This document shows, one piece after another, positions 8,822 to 17,241 of a DNA stretch of 64,000 nt. Below the pieces are notes generated by a model. That model did no database searches and was not told the origin of the DNA. It was given only the letters and a program-made list of their open reading frames with translations. Source of the DNA: Opitutia bacterium UBA953 (GTDB lineage: Bacteria > Verrucomicrobiota > Verrucomicrobiia > Opitutales > UBA953). The position numbers and the translations under genes are program-made. The stretch lies in assembly GCA_002293125.1 (NCBI GenBank), contig DBCR01000067.1, forward strand, positions 9,231 through 73,230. The letters run 5' to 3'. Position 1 is the stretch's first letter, and every line of letters begins with the position of its first letter.

Positions 8822-9358
8822 ATGAGCCTAGACAAGCCCACCCCTGACGCCATCGACGGCGCCGAACTTCGCTTCGCCATCGTGTCGGCAGGCTATAATG
8901 CGGAACTGGTCCAGGCCCTGAAGAAGAACGCCATCAAAGGCCTCCGCGCCGCCGGCGTCCCCGCCGCGTCGATCGTCGAGCTCGCCGTCCCCGGCTCGGG
9001 CGAGATCCCCTTCGCCGCCTACATGTCGGCCATGACGGGCGACTACGACTGCATCATCGCCCTCGGCGTCGTCATCGCCGGCGACACCCCGCACCACGAG
9101 ATCATCGCGAATTCGACCGCCCACGCCTTGCAGGATGCGGCCATCCGCTCCGAAGTCCCGGTGATCAACGGCATCGTCGTCACCAACAACCGTGAACAGG
9201 CCGTGGCCCGTTGCCAGGGTTCGCTCGACCGTGGCACCGAATTCGCGCACGCCGCCCTCACCATGGCCCGCCACCGCATCACGCTCGGCGAACGCCTCGA
9301 CCAAGTCGAGGAGGAGGAACGCAAGCGCGGCGGCCAGGAACCTTTCGCCCAGAACTGA
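8822..9358 (+). CDS. ribH: 6,7-dimethyl-8-ribityllumazine synthase
   Basis: RibH condenses the RibB product with the pyrimidine made later in the GTP branch to form lumazine, usually in a 60-mer or pentamer shell. The 178-residue product carries FAIVSAGYNAELV, VPGSGEIPFAA, ALGVVIAGDTPHHEIIA with the catalytic histidine, and PVINGIVVTNN. The ATG at 8822 gives the normal family start; an in-frame TTG at 8774 would add 16 unmatched residues. The acidic-basic C-terminal tail after residue 155 is longer than in the Escherichia coli protein. The stop is 3 bases from the nusB start. Confidence 0.96.
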   Translation: MSLDKPTPDAIDGAELRFAIVSAGYNAELVQALKKNAIKGLRAAGVPAASIVELAVPGSGEIPFAAYMSAMTGDYDCIIALGVVIAGDTPHHEIIANSTAHALQDAAIRSEVPVINGIVVTNNREQAVARCQGSLDRGTEFAHAALTMARHRITLGERLDQVEEEERKRGGQEPFAQN

Positions 9359-9361
9359 CCG

Positions 9362-10144
9362 ATGGAAAACGACTCTCCCATTTCCGCCTCCGCGCGCGCC
9401 AAGATCCGTATCCGGATCAAGGGCGTCGACTACCGCATGGCGGACCAGGCTGCGGCCGACATCATCGCCAGCATCGCCGGCACGGATGCTCGTATCTCGG
9501 GCCCCTTCCCCCTGCCTTCACAGGTCGAAGAACCGCGCACCGCCCTCCGCGAGGAGATCCGCAGCCATCGTCGCCTCATCGAAATCATCGGCTCGAGCCC
9601 GAAGACCGTCGACGCGTTCCGCCGTCACAACATTCCGGCCGGCATCGAGATTGCCATCGTCGCTCCCGACGAACCGGTCTTGCCGGATCCCGCCGCGCTG
9701 CCCGCCAAGCGTAACCGCCGCCATGACAGCCGCGTGGCCGCCATGCAGTTCCTCTGCTCCTGGGAAGTCCAGCGCCACGCCGACATGGTGACGGGGCTCT
9801 TCGACTTCTTCTCCGAACGCCCGCAGCCTCGCGAATATTACGCCTTCGCCGAAGAGCTCATCCAGGGTGTCATCCGCGACCTCGCGCTCATCGACGAGAT
9901 CATCGGCAAGTATGCCAAGAACTGGGCCTTCGGCCGGATCGCGCGCGTCGACCTCGCCATCCTGCGCATCGCCATCTTCGAACTGATGCGCCGCACGGAC
10001 ATCCCGCCGGTCGTCAGCATCAATGAGGCCGTCGACATCGCCAAGGAGTTCTCGACCGAGGAATCCAAGCGCTTCGTGAACGGTATCCTTGATAGCTATA
10101 AGGAAGAATTGGGCCGCGACCCGCGTAAAGCCGAGGGCGGTTGA
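9362..10144 (+). CDS. nusB: Transcription antitermination factor NusB with an N-terminal ribosomal protein S10 (NusE)-like domain
   Basis: The 260-residue product is two known partners in one chain. Residues 13-100 align along their length with ribosomal protein S10: KIRIRIKGVDYRMADQA, ISGPFPLPS, EEIRSHRRLIEII, SPKTVDAFRRHNIPAGIEI. The loop between PLPS and EEIRSH is about 10 residues, against about 20 in Escherichia coli S10; this is the part that reaches into the 30S head. Residues 101-121 form a proline-rich then basic linker. Residues 122-255 are a complete NusB (VDLAILRIAIFELM, PVVSINEAVDIAKEFSTEESKRFVNGILD). NusB and S10 normally form a heterodimer that binds boxA RNA on rRNA transcripts. 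Adjacency to ribH is classical. No frameshift or internal stop is seen; no Shine-Dalgarno at 9362. Confidence 0.93.
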   Translation: MENDSPISASARAKIRIRIKGVDYRMADQAAADIIASIAGTDARISGPFPLPSQVEEPRTALREEIRSHRRLIEIIGSSPKTVDAFRRHNIPAGIEIAIVAPDEPVLPDPAALPAKRNRRHDSRVAAMQFLCSWEVQRHADMVTGLFDFFSERPQPREYYAFAEELIQGVIRDLALIDEIIGKYAKNWAFGRIARVDLAILRIAIFELMRRTDIPPVVSINEAVDIAKEFSTEESKRFVNGILDSYKEELGRDPRKAEGG

Positions 10145-10147
10145 ACC

Positions 10148-11050
10148 ATGGCGGGCTTCTTCGAACGACTGAAGTCCGGCCTGAGCCGCACGGCCGAGGC
10201 CGTGGCGAACCTGCTGGCCCGTCCGATGGACGCCGAGTCGGCCGAGCAACTGCGTGAACGATTGATCGCCGCCGACTTCGGTCCGGCGACCGCCGACGAA
10301 GTCGTCGAAGCCGCCCGCTCCGCCTGGAAATCAGAAGCCGCCCTGCGCAAGACCTCCCCCGCCGAAGCCGCGGCTGAAAGCATCGTCCGTGCGCTCGGCG
10401 GCGAGACCGTCGCCGCGCCCGCCTTCTCCAAGCCGCACGTGATCATGCTCCTCGGCGTGAACGGCGCTGGCAAGACGACCACCGCCGCGAAGCTCGCTTG
10501 GCGCTGGCGCGAAGAAGGGAAGACCTGCCTGCTTGGCGCATGTGACACGTTCCGCGCCGCCGCGGGCGAGCAACTTTCCGCCTGGGCCGCCCGCCTGGGC
10601 GTCGAGGTCGTCGGCGGAGCCGCCGGCGCCGATCCCGCCGCCGTGGCTTTCGATACGGCCAAGGCTGGCGTCGCGCGCGGCGTGGACGTCGTCATCCTCG
10701 ATACCGCGGGCCGTCTCCACACCAAGGCCCATCTCTTGGAAGAGCTGCGCAAGGTCGTCCGCGTGACGGCTAAGGCCCACCCTGGCGCACCGCACGAGAA
10801 GTGGCTCGTCATCGACGGCTCCTTAGGCGCCAACTCGATCGAGCAGGCCCGCATCTTCCATGAAGCCGTCGGACTCACCGGCCTGATCGTGACCAAACTC
10901 GACGGCACCGCCCGCGGCGGCGCGCTCGTCGCCGTGGTCCGTGAGCTGGGCGTGCCCGTCCGCTTCATCGGCGTCGGCGAGCAGCCGGCCGACCTCCAGC
11001 CCTTCGATGCGCGAGCCTATGCCCGCTCGATCGTCGGTCTGACCGAGTGA
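10148..11050 (+). CDS. ftsY: Signal recognition particle receptor FtsY
   Basis: FtsY docks the SRP-ribosome complex at the inner membrane. The 300-residue product is the NG core only: an N domain (1-85), then the GTPase with LGVNGAGKTTTAAKLA, DTFRAAAGEQL, DTAGRLHTK, TKLDGTARGG and GVGEQPADLQPF. The long acidic A domain of the Escherichia coli protein is missing, as in many phyla. It starts 3 bases after nusB, so it is probably cotranscribed. Identity is secure. Confidence 0.97.
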   Translation: MAGFFERLKSGLSRTAEAVANLLARPMDAESAEQLRERLIAADFGPATADEVVEAARSAWKSEAALRKTSPAEAAAESIVRALGGETVAAPAFSKPHVIMLLGVNGAGKTTTAAKLAWRWREEGKTCLLGACDTFRAAAGEQLSAWAARLGVEVVGGAAGADPAAVAFDTAKAGVARGVDVVILDTAGRLHTKAHLLEELRKVVRVTAKAHPGAPHEKWLVIDGSLGANSIEQARIFHEAVGLTGLIVTKLDGTARGGALVAVVRELGVPVRFIGVGEQPADLQPFDARAYARSIVGLTE

Positions 11051-11057
11051 GGTTGTC

Positions 11058-11086
11058 TTGCCAGCGAGGGCGCCTCGCCTCAGCGT
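11058..11086 (+). promoter_or_regulatory. Putative aroB promoter
   Basis: TTGCCA at 11058-11063 and a weak CAGCGT at 11081-11086, spacer 17. The first T is 35 bases before the aroB ATG, predicting a leaderless transcript. Confidence 0.35.
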
Positions 11087-11092
11087 GAACCC

Positions 11093-12190
11093 ATGTCGGC
11101 CGAGACCGTCACCGTCGAACTAGGCCAGCGCTCCTACCCCGTCCGCATCGGGGCCGGGATGTGCCAGGAAGCCTTGGCCGTGGCCGAACGCCGCGTGGCC
11201 GCCGGACAAAAGTGCGTGGCGATCACCTCCCCCGGAGTCGCGGCCGCCCAATCCGGCTTCGCCGCGCAACTTGCCCGTCTCATGCCCGTGCTCGCGACGG
11301 CGTCGGATGGCGAGACAGCCAAGTCGGCCGCCGAACTCGCGCGCGTCTGGGATTTCCTCGCCGCCAACGGCGTTGCCCGCGATGGCGCGGTCTTCGCGCT
11401 CGGTGGTGGCGTCGTCGGCGACCTCGCCGGTTTCGCGGCGGCCTCCTACCAGCGCGGCGTCGATTTCTACCAGATTCCCACGACCCTGCTCGCGATGGTC
11501 GACAGCTCCGTCGGCGGCAAGACCGGCATCAACCTCGCCGCGGGCAAGAACCTGGTCGGCAACTTTCACCAGCCTACGGCCGTCTTCGCCGACACCGACC
11601 TGCTGGCCACCCTGCCACCGCGCGAGTTCGCCGCGGGCATGGCTGAGGTCATCAAGCACGGCATCATCGCCGACGCCGACCTCTTCGGTCTCCTGGAGCA
11701 GAACTCGCCGCTCGCCTGGAATCATCCGCTTCTGCCGAGCGTGATCCGCCGCTGCGTCGAGATCAAGGCCGGGGTCGTCGCTGGCGACGAACGTGAGACC
11801 AGCGCCCAAGGCGGACGCGCGCTCCTCAACCTTGGACATACTTTCGGTCACGCCATCGAGGCCACCGCCGGCTACGGTACGTATCTGCATGGTGAAGCCG
11901 TCGCGATTGGCCTCGTGATGGCCGCCCGCCTTTCGGCCGAGCTCAGGCATTGCACCGCCGCCCAAGCCGAACAGGTCGAGGCGACGCTCAAGCTGCACGC
12001 CCTGCCCACCGCGCTGCGTACGCCGCTGCCGCTCGAACCCATGCTCGCCGCGATGCGTCGCGACAAGAAGGTCCGCGGCGGCAAGCTACGCTTCGTCCTG
12101 CAGGACGGCATCGGCGCGGCCTGTACGTCGGATTCCGTGCCGGAAGAAGCCGCGGTCCGCGCGCTGCTGGCGGGCGGCGCCTCCCGCTGA
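11093..12190 (+). CDS. aroB: 3-dehydroquinate synthase
   Basis: AroB closes DAHP to 3-dehydroquinate, the second shikimate step, using NAD and a divalent metal. The 365-residue product shows the NAD-binding ALGGGVVGDLAGFAAA (around 102-116), DSSVGGKTGIN, the metal-site region AEVIKHGII and LNLGHTFGHAIE with two metal-binding histidines, and RRDKKVRGGKLRFVL. The ATG at 11093 is 42 bases after ftsY and preceded by its own promoter-like element. Length is typical. Confidence 0.97.
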   Translation: MSAETVTVELGQRSYPVRIGAGMCQEALAVAERRVAAGQKCVAITSPGVAAAQSGFAAQLARLMPVLATASDGETAKSAAELARVWDFLAANGVARDGAVFALGGGVVGDLAGFAAASYQRGVDFYQIPTTLLAMVDSSVGGKTGINLAAGKNLVGNFHQPTAVFADTDLLATLPPREFAAGMAEVIKHGIIADADLFGLLEQNSPLAWNHPLLPSVIRRCVEIKAGVVAGDERETSAQGGRALLNLGHTFGHAIEATAGYGTYLHGEAVAIGLVMAARLSAELRHCTAAQAEQVEATLKLHALPTALRTPLPLEPMLAAMRRDKKVRGGKLRFVLQDGIGAACTSDSVPEEAAVRALLAGGASR

Positions 12191-12201
12191 GTTCCGTCCG
12201 C

Positions 12202-12230
12202 TTGACCCTGCGGTTGGGTTGGCTTTGGAT
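12202..12230 (+). promoter_or_regulatory. Putative promoter of the 12236 gene
   Basis: TTGACC at 12202-12207 and TTGGAT at 12225-12230, spacer 17. The first T is 34 bases before the ATG; the -10 box ends 5 bases before it, so the mRNA should be leaderless. Confidence 0.45.
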
Positions 12231-12235
12231 ACGGC

Positions 12236-13138
12236 ATGATCCGCCTCCTCTGCGTCTGCCTGCTGACGGCCGCCGTCAGCCTGCGTGCCGCCGAGACGCC
12301 TGAACCTGGCCAGACCTATTTCGGTCGTAATCGGTACATCGAGTATATCGCCGGCAGCCTGCCCTTCGTCCTATCGGCCGCACATGGCGGCCGCGATAAG
12401 CCCGAGGAACTTCCGGATCGCGCGAAAGGAACCTTCGCGTTCGACACTAATACGCAGGAACTCGCCCGCGCCATCGACGACGAGTTCGTCGCGCGCACCG
12501 GCCAGCACCCGCATGTGGTCATCTGCCGCGTCACGCGTCGCAAGATTGATTGCAATCGTGAGATCGTCGAAGGTGCGGCCGGCCATCCGCTGACCGAACA
12601 GACGTGGAAGGATTTCCAAGGCTTCATCCGGACCGCGCAGAAGGCCGTCGTCGCGAAGCACGGCAAGGGCTTCTACATCGATCTGCACGGCCACGGCCAC
12701 GCCGATGCCCGCCTTGAGCTCGGCTATGCGCACGACCGCCAAGAGCTCGGCCTGCCGGACGCCGAACTCGCCAAGCCGGAGTTCATCAAGAAAGGCACGC
12801 TGCGGTTCTTCGCGCTGAAGAATCCTTCCGCCTACCCCGCGCTCCTGCATGGCCCGCAGAGTTTCGGCGCCTTGATGGAGAACGCCGGCTTCCCCTCCAC
12901 GCCGAGCCTCGGCAAGCCCGTCCCCGGCGAACCCTACTTCAATGGCGGCTACAACGTCCGCACCCACACCGCACCCGGCACCGGCTTCGCGGGGTTGCAG
13001 ATCGAGAGCCACTCCAAGGGCGTGCGCGACACCGACGCCAGCCGGCGCAAGTTCGCGGCGGCCTTGGTCGACCAGCTCGCGACCTACCTTGACGCCCAGA
13101 TGGGCCTCAAGTTGCCGCTGAAGCCAAAGGCCCGGTAG
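12236..13138 (+). CDS. Secreted N-formylglutamate amidohydrolase-family protein
   Basis: The 300-residue product has a signal peptide (cleavage near SLRAAET). The body carries FGase-family features: FVLSAAHGG with the first histidine near residue 49, DTNTQELARAID, RVTRRKIDCNRE and YIDLHGHGHA near residue 145. The family hydrolyses N-formyl or other acyl-amino acids, or carboxy-amide bonds, with a zinc site built from H/E/H. Export suggests work on an outside substrate, possibly peptidoglycan-derived, but this is inference. It is a stand-alone gene with its own promoter-like element. Confidence 0.75.
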   Translation: MIRLLCVCLLTAAVSLRAAETPEPGQTYFGRNRYIEYIAGSLPFVLSAAHGGRDKPEELPDRAKGTFAFDTNTQELARAIDDEFVARTGQHPHVVICRVTRRKIDCNREIVEGAAGHPLTEQTWKDFQGFIRTAQKAVVAKHGKGFYIDLHGHGHADARLELGYAHDRQELGLPDAELAKPEFIKKGTLRFFALKNPSAYPALLHGPQSFGALMENAGFPSTPSLGKPVPGEPYFNGGYNVRTHTAPGTGFAGLQIESHSKGVRDTDASRRKFAAALVDQLATYLDAQMGLKLPLKPKAR

Positions 13139-13141
13139 GCC

Positions 13142-13372
13142 TTACTGCTGAGGACCCACGGCCGGCTTAGCCGCGCGCCAGTCGCCCTTGAGCAGACGCT
13201 CGTCGTTCTTCTCGTTGGCCGAGCGCACGCGGTCCTCGAGTGAGCCTTGGCCGGCCGCCTGACCCGAGACGGCCGCGGCGGCGGGCGTCTTCTCGGTGAC
13301 GAACGAACGATCGCCCAGCGGGCTGGCACAGCCGGCGAGCAGGAGGAGGGAGAGCAAGGACAGGGTCTTCAT
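13142..13372 (-). CDS. Small lipoprotein of unknown function
   Basis: A 76-residue product starting MKTLSLLSLLLLAGCASPLG, a textbook lipobox (LAGC) with the acylated cysteine at residue 15. The rest is short and polar, with an acidic-basic stretch (SLEDRVRSANEKNDERLL). The start at 13372 is fixed by the signal peptide and lies 7 bases after the phosphohexomutase stop, so it is the distal gene of that operon. Function unknown. Confidence 0.7.
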   Translation of the reverse strand: MKTLSLLSLLLLAGCASPLGDRSFVTEKTPAAAAVSGQAAGQGSLEDRVRSANEKNDERLLKGDWRAAKPAVGPQQ

Positions 13373-13379
13373 GATAAGG

Positions 13380-15308
13380 TCATTTGGCGCGACGCTTGGC
13401 GTCGGCTTCGAGCCAGGCGCGCAGCGCGAGGGCGGACTTCCGCGCGCGTTCGCGGGCGGCGGCGAGGTCGTCGGCATCGGCGACCTCGGCCTTCGTGAAC
13501 GAATAGAACTTCACCTTGGGCTCCGTGCCGGAAGCGCGGACGGCGATGCGGCGGCCGTCGGCCAGCTCGGCGAGGATAAACTCCTCGGGCGGCACGCGTT
13601 CGCCTTCCGCATCGAGCACCTTATCGCGCTCGTAATCCGTGACGCGGACGACCTTGGAGCCGTCGATGACGGCCGGCGGCGTGGCGCGCCAGGAGGCGAC
13701 GATGCGGCGGATGCAGGCGGCGCCCTCAGCGCCTTCGAACGAAAGGTTCAGGAGATCCTCGTGGTGGGCTCCGTAGCTGAGGTGCAGCACATCGAGCGCG
13801 TCGAGGAGCGTGCGGCCGCGGGAGCGGAGCAGCGCGGCGAACTCGCAGAGCATGACCACCGTGGCGTTGGCATCCTTGTCGCGGACGGCGTCGTCCGCGA
13901 GGTAGCCGTAGCTTTCCTCGGCGCCGAGCAAGAAGAGCGTGGAGTGGCGCAGCGCCAGCGGGGCGCGACGACGGAGCGGAAGCGCGGCGGCATCGGGGCC
14001 GGCGCCTTCGGTCAGGCGGCGGTGCCAGTTCTCGAGCTTGCGGGCGATCCACTTGAAACCGACGAGGGTCTCGACACAGCGGATGCCATGGCGGGCGCAG
14101 ATCGCGGCGACCAGCGGCGTCGTCACCAGCGATTTCACCACGGCGGCGTTCGGCGAACCAGCTTCGGGCAGGATCCCGGCGTCCTTCAGGGAGGAGAGGC
14201 GGAATTCGGTCAGGAGGGCGGCGACTTCGTTGCCATTGAGCAGGCGATGTCCACCCGCGGGCAGCGGGCAGGCCACGCCGACGCGGTCGGAATCGGGGTC
14301 GGTCGCGAGAATGAGGTCGGCGCCAATCTCGTCGGCGAGCTTCAGCGCCAACGCGAAGGTGCTGGCATTCTCCGGATTCGGGGAAGCGACGGTCGGGAAG
14401 CGGCCGTCGTGCTCGCGCTGCTCCTCGACGACGTGCGGGTCGATGCCGACACGGCGGAGGGCGGGCACGACCATGACGTCGCCGGTGCCATGAACATTCG
14501 TGAAGACGACCTTCGGCGTGTGGCGCGAAATGACCTCGGGGTCGAGGACGACGCCGGCGAGGCGGGCGAGATAGGCGTCTTCGGCGGCGGCGGGCACGGT
14601 GAGCACGCGGGCCAGATTCGTCTCGAGGTAGGGAGCGACATCGGCGGGGCCTAGTTTGGCGACTTCGGCGACAATCGTGGCATCATGCGGAGGAAGCACC
14701 TGCCCGCCGTCGCCGAGGCAGCACTTGAAGCCGTTATCATACGAAGGATTATGACTCGCGGTGATGACTACGCCGGCATGGGCGCCGAGATGACGGACCG
14801 TGAAACTTAGCTGGGGGGTCGAGCGGGCGCCGACGAAGAGATAGGCTTCGCCGCCGAGCTCGCTCCAGGCACCGGCGATGAGCTCGGCGAAGTGACGGGA
14901 GAAATGGCGGACGTCGTGCGCGACGACGAGGCGGGCCCCGGGCTGGGTCGCCGAGACATGCTTCCAGAGTCCGATGACCGCGCGAAGGACGTTGATGTCG
15001 TTAAGGCAGGCCGAGCCGATGGCGGCGCGGACCGGGAGCCCCTGGGAGTCGAGCTCGTTGGCGGCCGAGACGCGGCCGACGGTGCGACCGCGCATGCCGC
15101 CCGTCCCGAAAGCGATACCCTTGTAGAAACGGTCCTCGATCTCCGGCCAGGCGCCGCGGTCGCAAAGATCTTTCAGGGAGTCGATGGCGGCGGCCGGCAG
15201 GGCGCCGGAGCGGAGCCAATCCCCGGCGTTGGCCAAGCTGGAGGCGGAAACCTGCCCCTTACCCTGGGCGGCTTGAAGAAGCGAAAGAACGGCGGCGGAA
15301 GCGCTCAT
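13380..15308 (-). CDS. Alpha-D-phosphohexomutase (phosphoglucomutase/phosphomannomutase type)
   Basis: The enzyme moves phosphate between C1 and C6 of hexose phosphates, linking glycolysis to polysaccharide and nucleotide-sugar synthesis. It shows the substrate loop FGTGGMRGR near residue 70, the phosphoserine loop ITASHNPSYDNGFK near 195, the metal loop DPDSDRVG near 340 and the phosphate-binding VRASGTEPKVKFY near the end. About 642 residues, longer than bacterial ManB, like PgcA types. I chose ATG 15308 because a TTGTCC box lies 38 bases before it; ATG 15320 has a better Shine-Dalgarno (GGGAGG) and adds four residues, so the start is open. Confidence 0.9.
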   Translation of the reverse strand: MSASAAVLSLLQAAQGKGQVSASSLANAGDWLRSGALPAAAIDSLKDLCDRGAWPEIEDRFYKGIAFGTGGMRGRTVGRVSAANELDSQGLPVRAAIGSACLNDINVLRAVIGLWKHVSATQPGARLVVAHDVRHFSRHFAELIAGAWSELGGEAYLFVGARSTPQLSFTVRHLGAHAGVVITASHNPSYDNGFKCCLGDGGQVLPPHDATIVAEVAKLGPADVAPYLETNLARVLTVPAAAEDAYLARLAGVVLDPEVISRHTPKVVFTNVHGTGDVMVVPALRRVGIDPHVVEEQREHDGRFPTVASPNPENASTFALALKLADEIGADLILATDPDSDRVGVACPLPAGGHRLLNGNEVAALLTEFRLSSLKDAGILPEAGSPNAAVVKSLVTTPLVAAICARHGIRCVETLVGFKWIARKLENWHRRLTEGAGPDAAALPLRRRAPLALRHSTLFLLGAEESYGYLADDAVRDKDANATVVMLCEFAALLRSRGRTLLDALDVLHLSYGAHHEDLLNLSFEGAEGAACIRRIVASWRATPPAVIDGSKVVRVTDYERDKVLDAEGERVPPEEFILAELADGRRIAVRASGTEPKVKFYSFTKAEVADADDLAAARERARKSALALRAWLEADAKRRAK

Positions 15309-15340
15309 GAGTCCACCCATACTTACCCTCCCGGGGGCGG

Positions 15341-15346
15341 GGACAA
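15341..15346 (-). promoter_or_regulatory. Possible -35 box of the phosphohexomutase gene
   Basis: TTGTCC on the minus strand, 38 bases before ATG 15308 and 26 before ATG 15320, with AAGTAT as a -10 candidate 16 bases on. If right, it rules out the 15320 start. Confidence 0.3.
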
Positions 15347-15360
15347 GCCCGTAGCGGGGG

Positions 15361-15366
15361 TTGACA
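15361..15366 (+). promoter_or_regulatory. Putative -35 box of the 15398 gene
   Basis: A perfect TTGACA, 37 bases before the ATG at 15398. No good -10 box is visible at 17 bases. Two further TTGCCA and TTGACC strings follow at 15379 and 15388. Confidence 0.35.
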
Positions 15367-15397
15367 CAAACGGTCCTTTGCCAAGGGTTGACCCCCC

Positions 15398-16120
15398 ATG
15401 CCTGACGACCGTTCCAACAAGCAGCCCCCGGCTGGCGACGACCGTAATCTCGTCGTCGTCGACGAGGATTTCGTGAATGCGGACACCGAAGACCGCCTTT
15501 GGCTCTTCTGGGAACGTAACAAGGATGTCATCGTCAAGGGCACTTTCGGTCTCGTCGTGGGCATCTTGGCCTTCCTCGCCTATTTCTTCTGGAACGAAAG
15601 CCGCCGCGAAGAGCTCGGCGAAGAATTCACCGCCTGTCAGGACGAAGCCGCCCGCCGTTCCTTCGCTTCACGCCACCCGGGTGAAGCCCTCGCCGTCGTC
15701 GCCATGACCGACGTCGCCGACGACCAGAAGAAAGCCGGCAAGTTCGCCGAGGCCGCCAAGGCTTACGACGAAGCGTCCCGCCTCGCCGGCCTCGCTGGCA
15801 AAGCGCCGGCCATCACCGCGCTCGGTACCCGTGCCCGTCTCTACGCCGCCCTCTGTCGCCTTGAAGCCGGCGAAGCTGGCGCGGACAAGGCGATCGCCGC
15901 CGTCGCCGATGACGTGAACGCCCCCGAGACCCTCCGCGGCTTCGCCATGCTGACTCTCGCCAACATTGCCGTCGCCAAGGGCGACACCGCCGAAGCGACC
16001 AAGTGGCTCAACGCGATGGACAAGAAGCTCCGTGCCGGGCACGTCTGGAAGTCCGACAAGGAAGCGCTCGTGCAGTCTGAACCGTCGCTCGTCGCACCGG
16101 CCGCGCCGGCCGCCAAGTAA
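15398..16120 (+). CDS. Membrane-anchored TPR-like protein (YfgM-like)
   Basis: The 240-residue product has a polar N-terminus (1-45), one membrane helix (about 46-66, GTFGLVVGILAFLAYFFW) and an alpha-helical periplasmic part with TPR-like repeats (AGKFAEAAKAYDEASRLAG, KGDTAEATKWLNAMDKKL), ending in an alanine-proline tail. The layout fits the YfgM family, which assists SecYEG-exported proteins. Single-gene unit between divergent and codirectional neighbours. The exact role is inference. Confidence 0.7.
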   Translation: MPDDRSNKQPPAGDDRNLVVVDEDFVNADTEDRLWLFWERNKDVIVKGTFGLVVGILAFLAYFFWNESRREELGEEFTACQDEAARRSFASRHPGEALAVVAMTDVADDQKKAGKFAEAAKAYDEASRLAGLAGKAPAITALGTRARLYAALCRLEAGEAGADKAIAAVADDVNAPETLRGFAMLTLANIAVAKGDTAEATKWLNAMDKKLRAGHVWKSDKEALVQSEPSLVAPAAPAAK

Positions 16121-16254
16121 TCCACCCGGCACCGGCTCCCCGCGGGGTCGACGAGTCCTATTCTCCTTGCCAATAAAGGTCGTTCGGCGTGTCTTTCATT
16201 GACCCGTTCGCATGGTGCCGACGAGTCGTAACCCATCCTCCCGGAGCCCGACAC

Positions 16255-17241
16255 ATGAACGAAGCAGCGCCCCTCCCGGAAGCCGCCGTCGTGGCGGAAA
16301 AGCTGACTAAGCGCTATGGCTCCCTGACCGCGGTGGAAGACCTAAGCTTCTCCGTGGCACCGGGCGAGATCGTCGGCTTCCTGGGCCCGAATGGCGCCGG
16401 CAAGTCGACCACGATGCGGATTCTTTCGGGCACGATGTCCGGGACCTCCGGCCGTGCCACTATCTGGGGCGTCTCCGTGGCCCTCAACCCGGCTGGCGCC
16501 AAGCGGCACCTGGCCTACATGCCGGAGAATAACCCGCTTCCCGAAGACATGCGCGTCGAAGAGTACCTCACGCTCAGGGCCCGCCTCAAGGACGTCGACC
16601 CCTCCCGGGTCAGCGAGCGCGTCCGTAAGGTCATGGATGACTGCGACCTCACCCGCCGCGCCTCCGGCCGGCTCATCGGACAGCTCTCGAAGGGTTTCCG
16701 TCAGCGGGTCGGTATCGCCGACGCATTGCTCGCCGAACCGCGCGTCGTCATCCTCGACGAGCCGACCATCGGCCTGGATCCCCATCAGATCCTCGGTATC
16801 CGCGACCTCATCCGCTCGTTGCGCGGCAAGATGGCCGTACTTATCTCGAGCCATATCCTCCATGAGGTCGAGCAGGTGTGCGACAAGGTCGTCATCATCA
16901 ATCGCGGCCGCCTCGTCGCGCAGGGCCGCACGGAAGACCTCCGCCGTGAGCTCCTTCCAGAAATCAGCTTCACCCTCGTGACGCGCGCCGACGAAGGCAC
17001 GCTGCTCGCCGCCTGTCGGAAGATCGAACCGGCGGTGTTCGTGACCGCCCTGCCCTCCGCTGATGGCTGGAACTCCTTCCGTATCAGCCTGCCTACGGGT
17101 TCCCCCGCCCGCGAGACGCTCGCCGGCGCGCTCATCACGGCTGGCATCAGCCTCCGCGAGATCGCCGAAGATCGCTTCGGCCTCGAGGATATCTTCCTTG
17201 CCGCCACGCGGCGCACCCCGGGAGACTCACGTCGTTCCTGA
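16255..17241 (+). CDS. ABC transporter ATPase (GldA-like)
   Basis: The 328-residue product has Walker A GPNGAGKST near residue 52, a Q-loop region AYMPENNPL, signature LSKGFRQRVGIA, Walker B VVILDEPTIGLDP and the switch histidine SSHILHEVEQV, plus a C-terminal extension typical of ABC-2 exporters with accessory subunits. The ATG at 16255 starts 30 residues before the first core strand; the in-frame GTG at 16189 would add 22 unmatched residues. The stop overlaps the permease start (TGATG). With the next three genes it forms a GldA-GldF-GldG-DUF4340 set. Confidence 0.9.
   Translation: MNEAAPLPEAAVVAEKLTKRYGSLTAVEDLSFSVAPGEIVGFLGPNGAGKSTTMRILSGTMSGTSGRATIWGVSVALNPAGAKRHLAYMPENNPLPEDMRVEEYLTLRARLKDVDPSRVSERVRKVMDDCDLTRRASGRLIGQLSKGFRQRVGIADALLAEPRVVILDEPTIGLDPHQILGIRDLIRSLRGKMAVLISSHILHEVEQVCDKVVIINRGRLVAQGRTEDLRRELLPEISFTLVTRADEGTLLAACRKIEPAVFVTALPSADGWNSFRISLPTGSPARETLAGALITAGISLREIAEDRFGLEDIFLAATRRTPGDSRRS

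Noticed and set aside
16189..16254. Upstream GTG start of the ABC ATPase
   Set aside because: The 22 added residues match nothing in the family and the ATG at 16255 gives a normal N-terminus.
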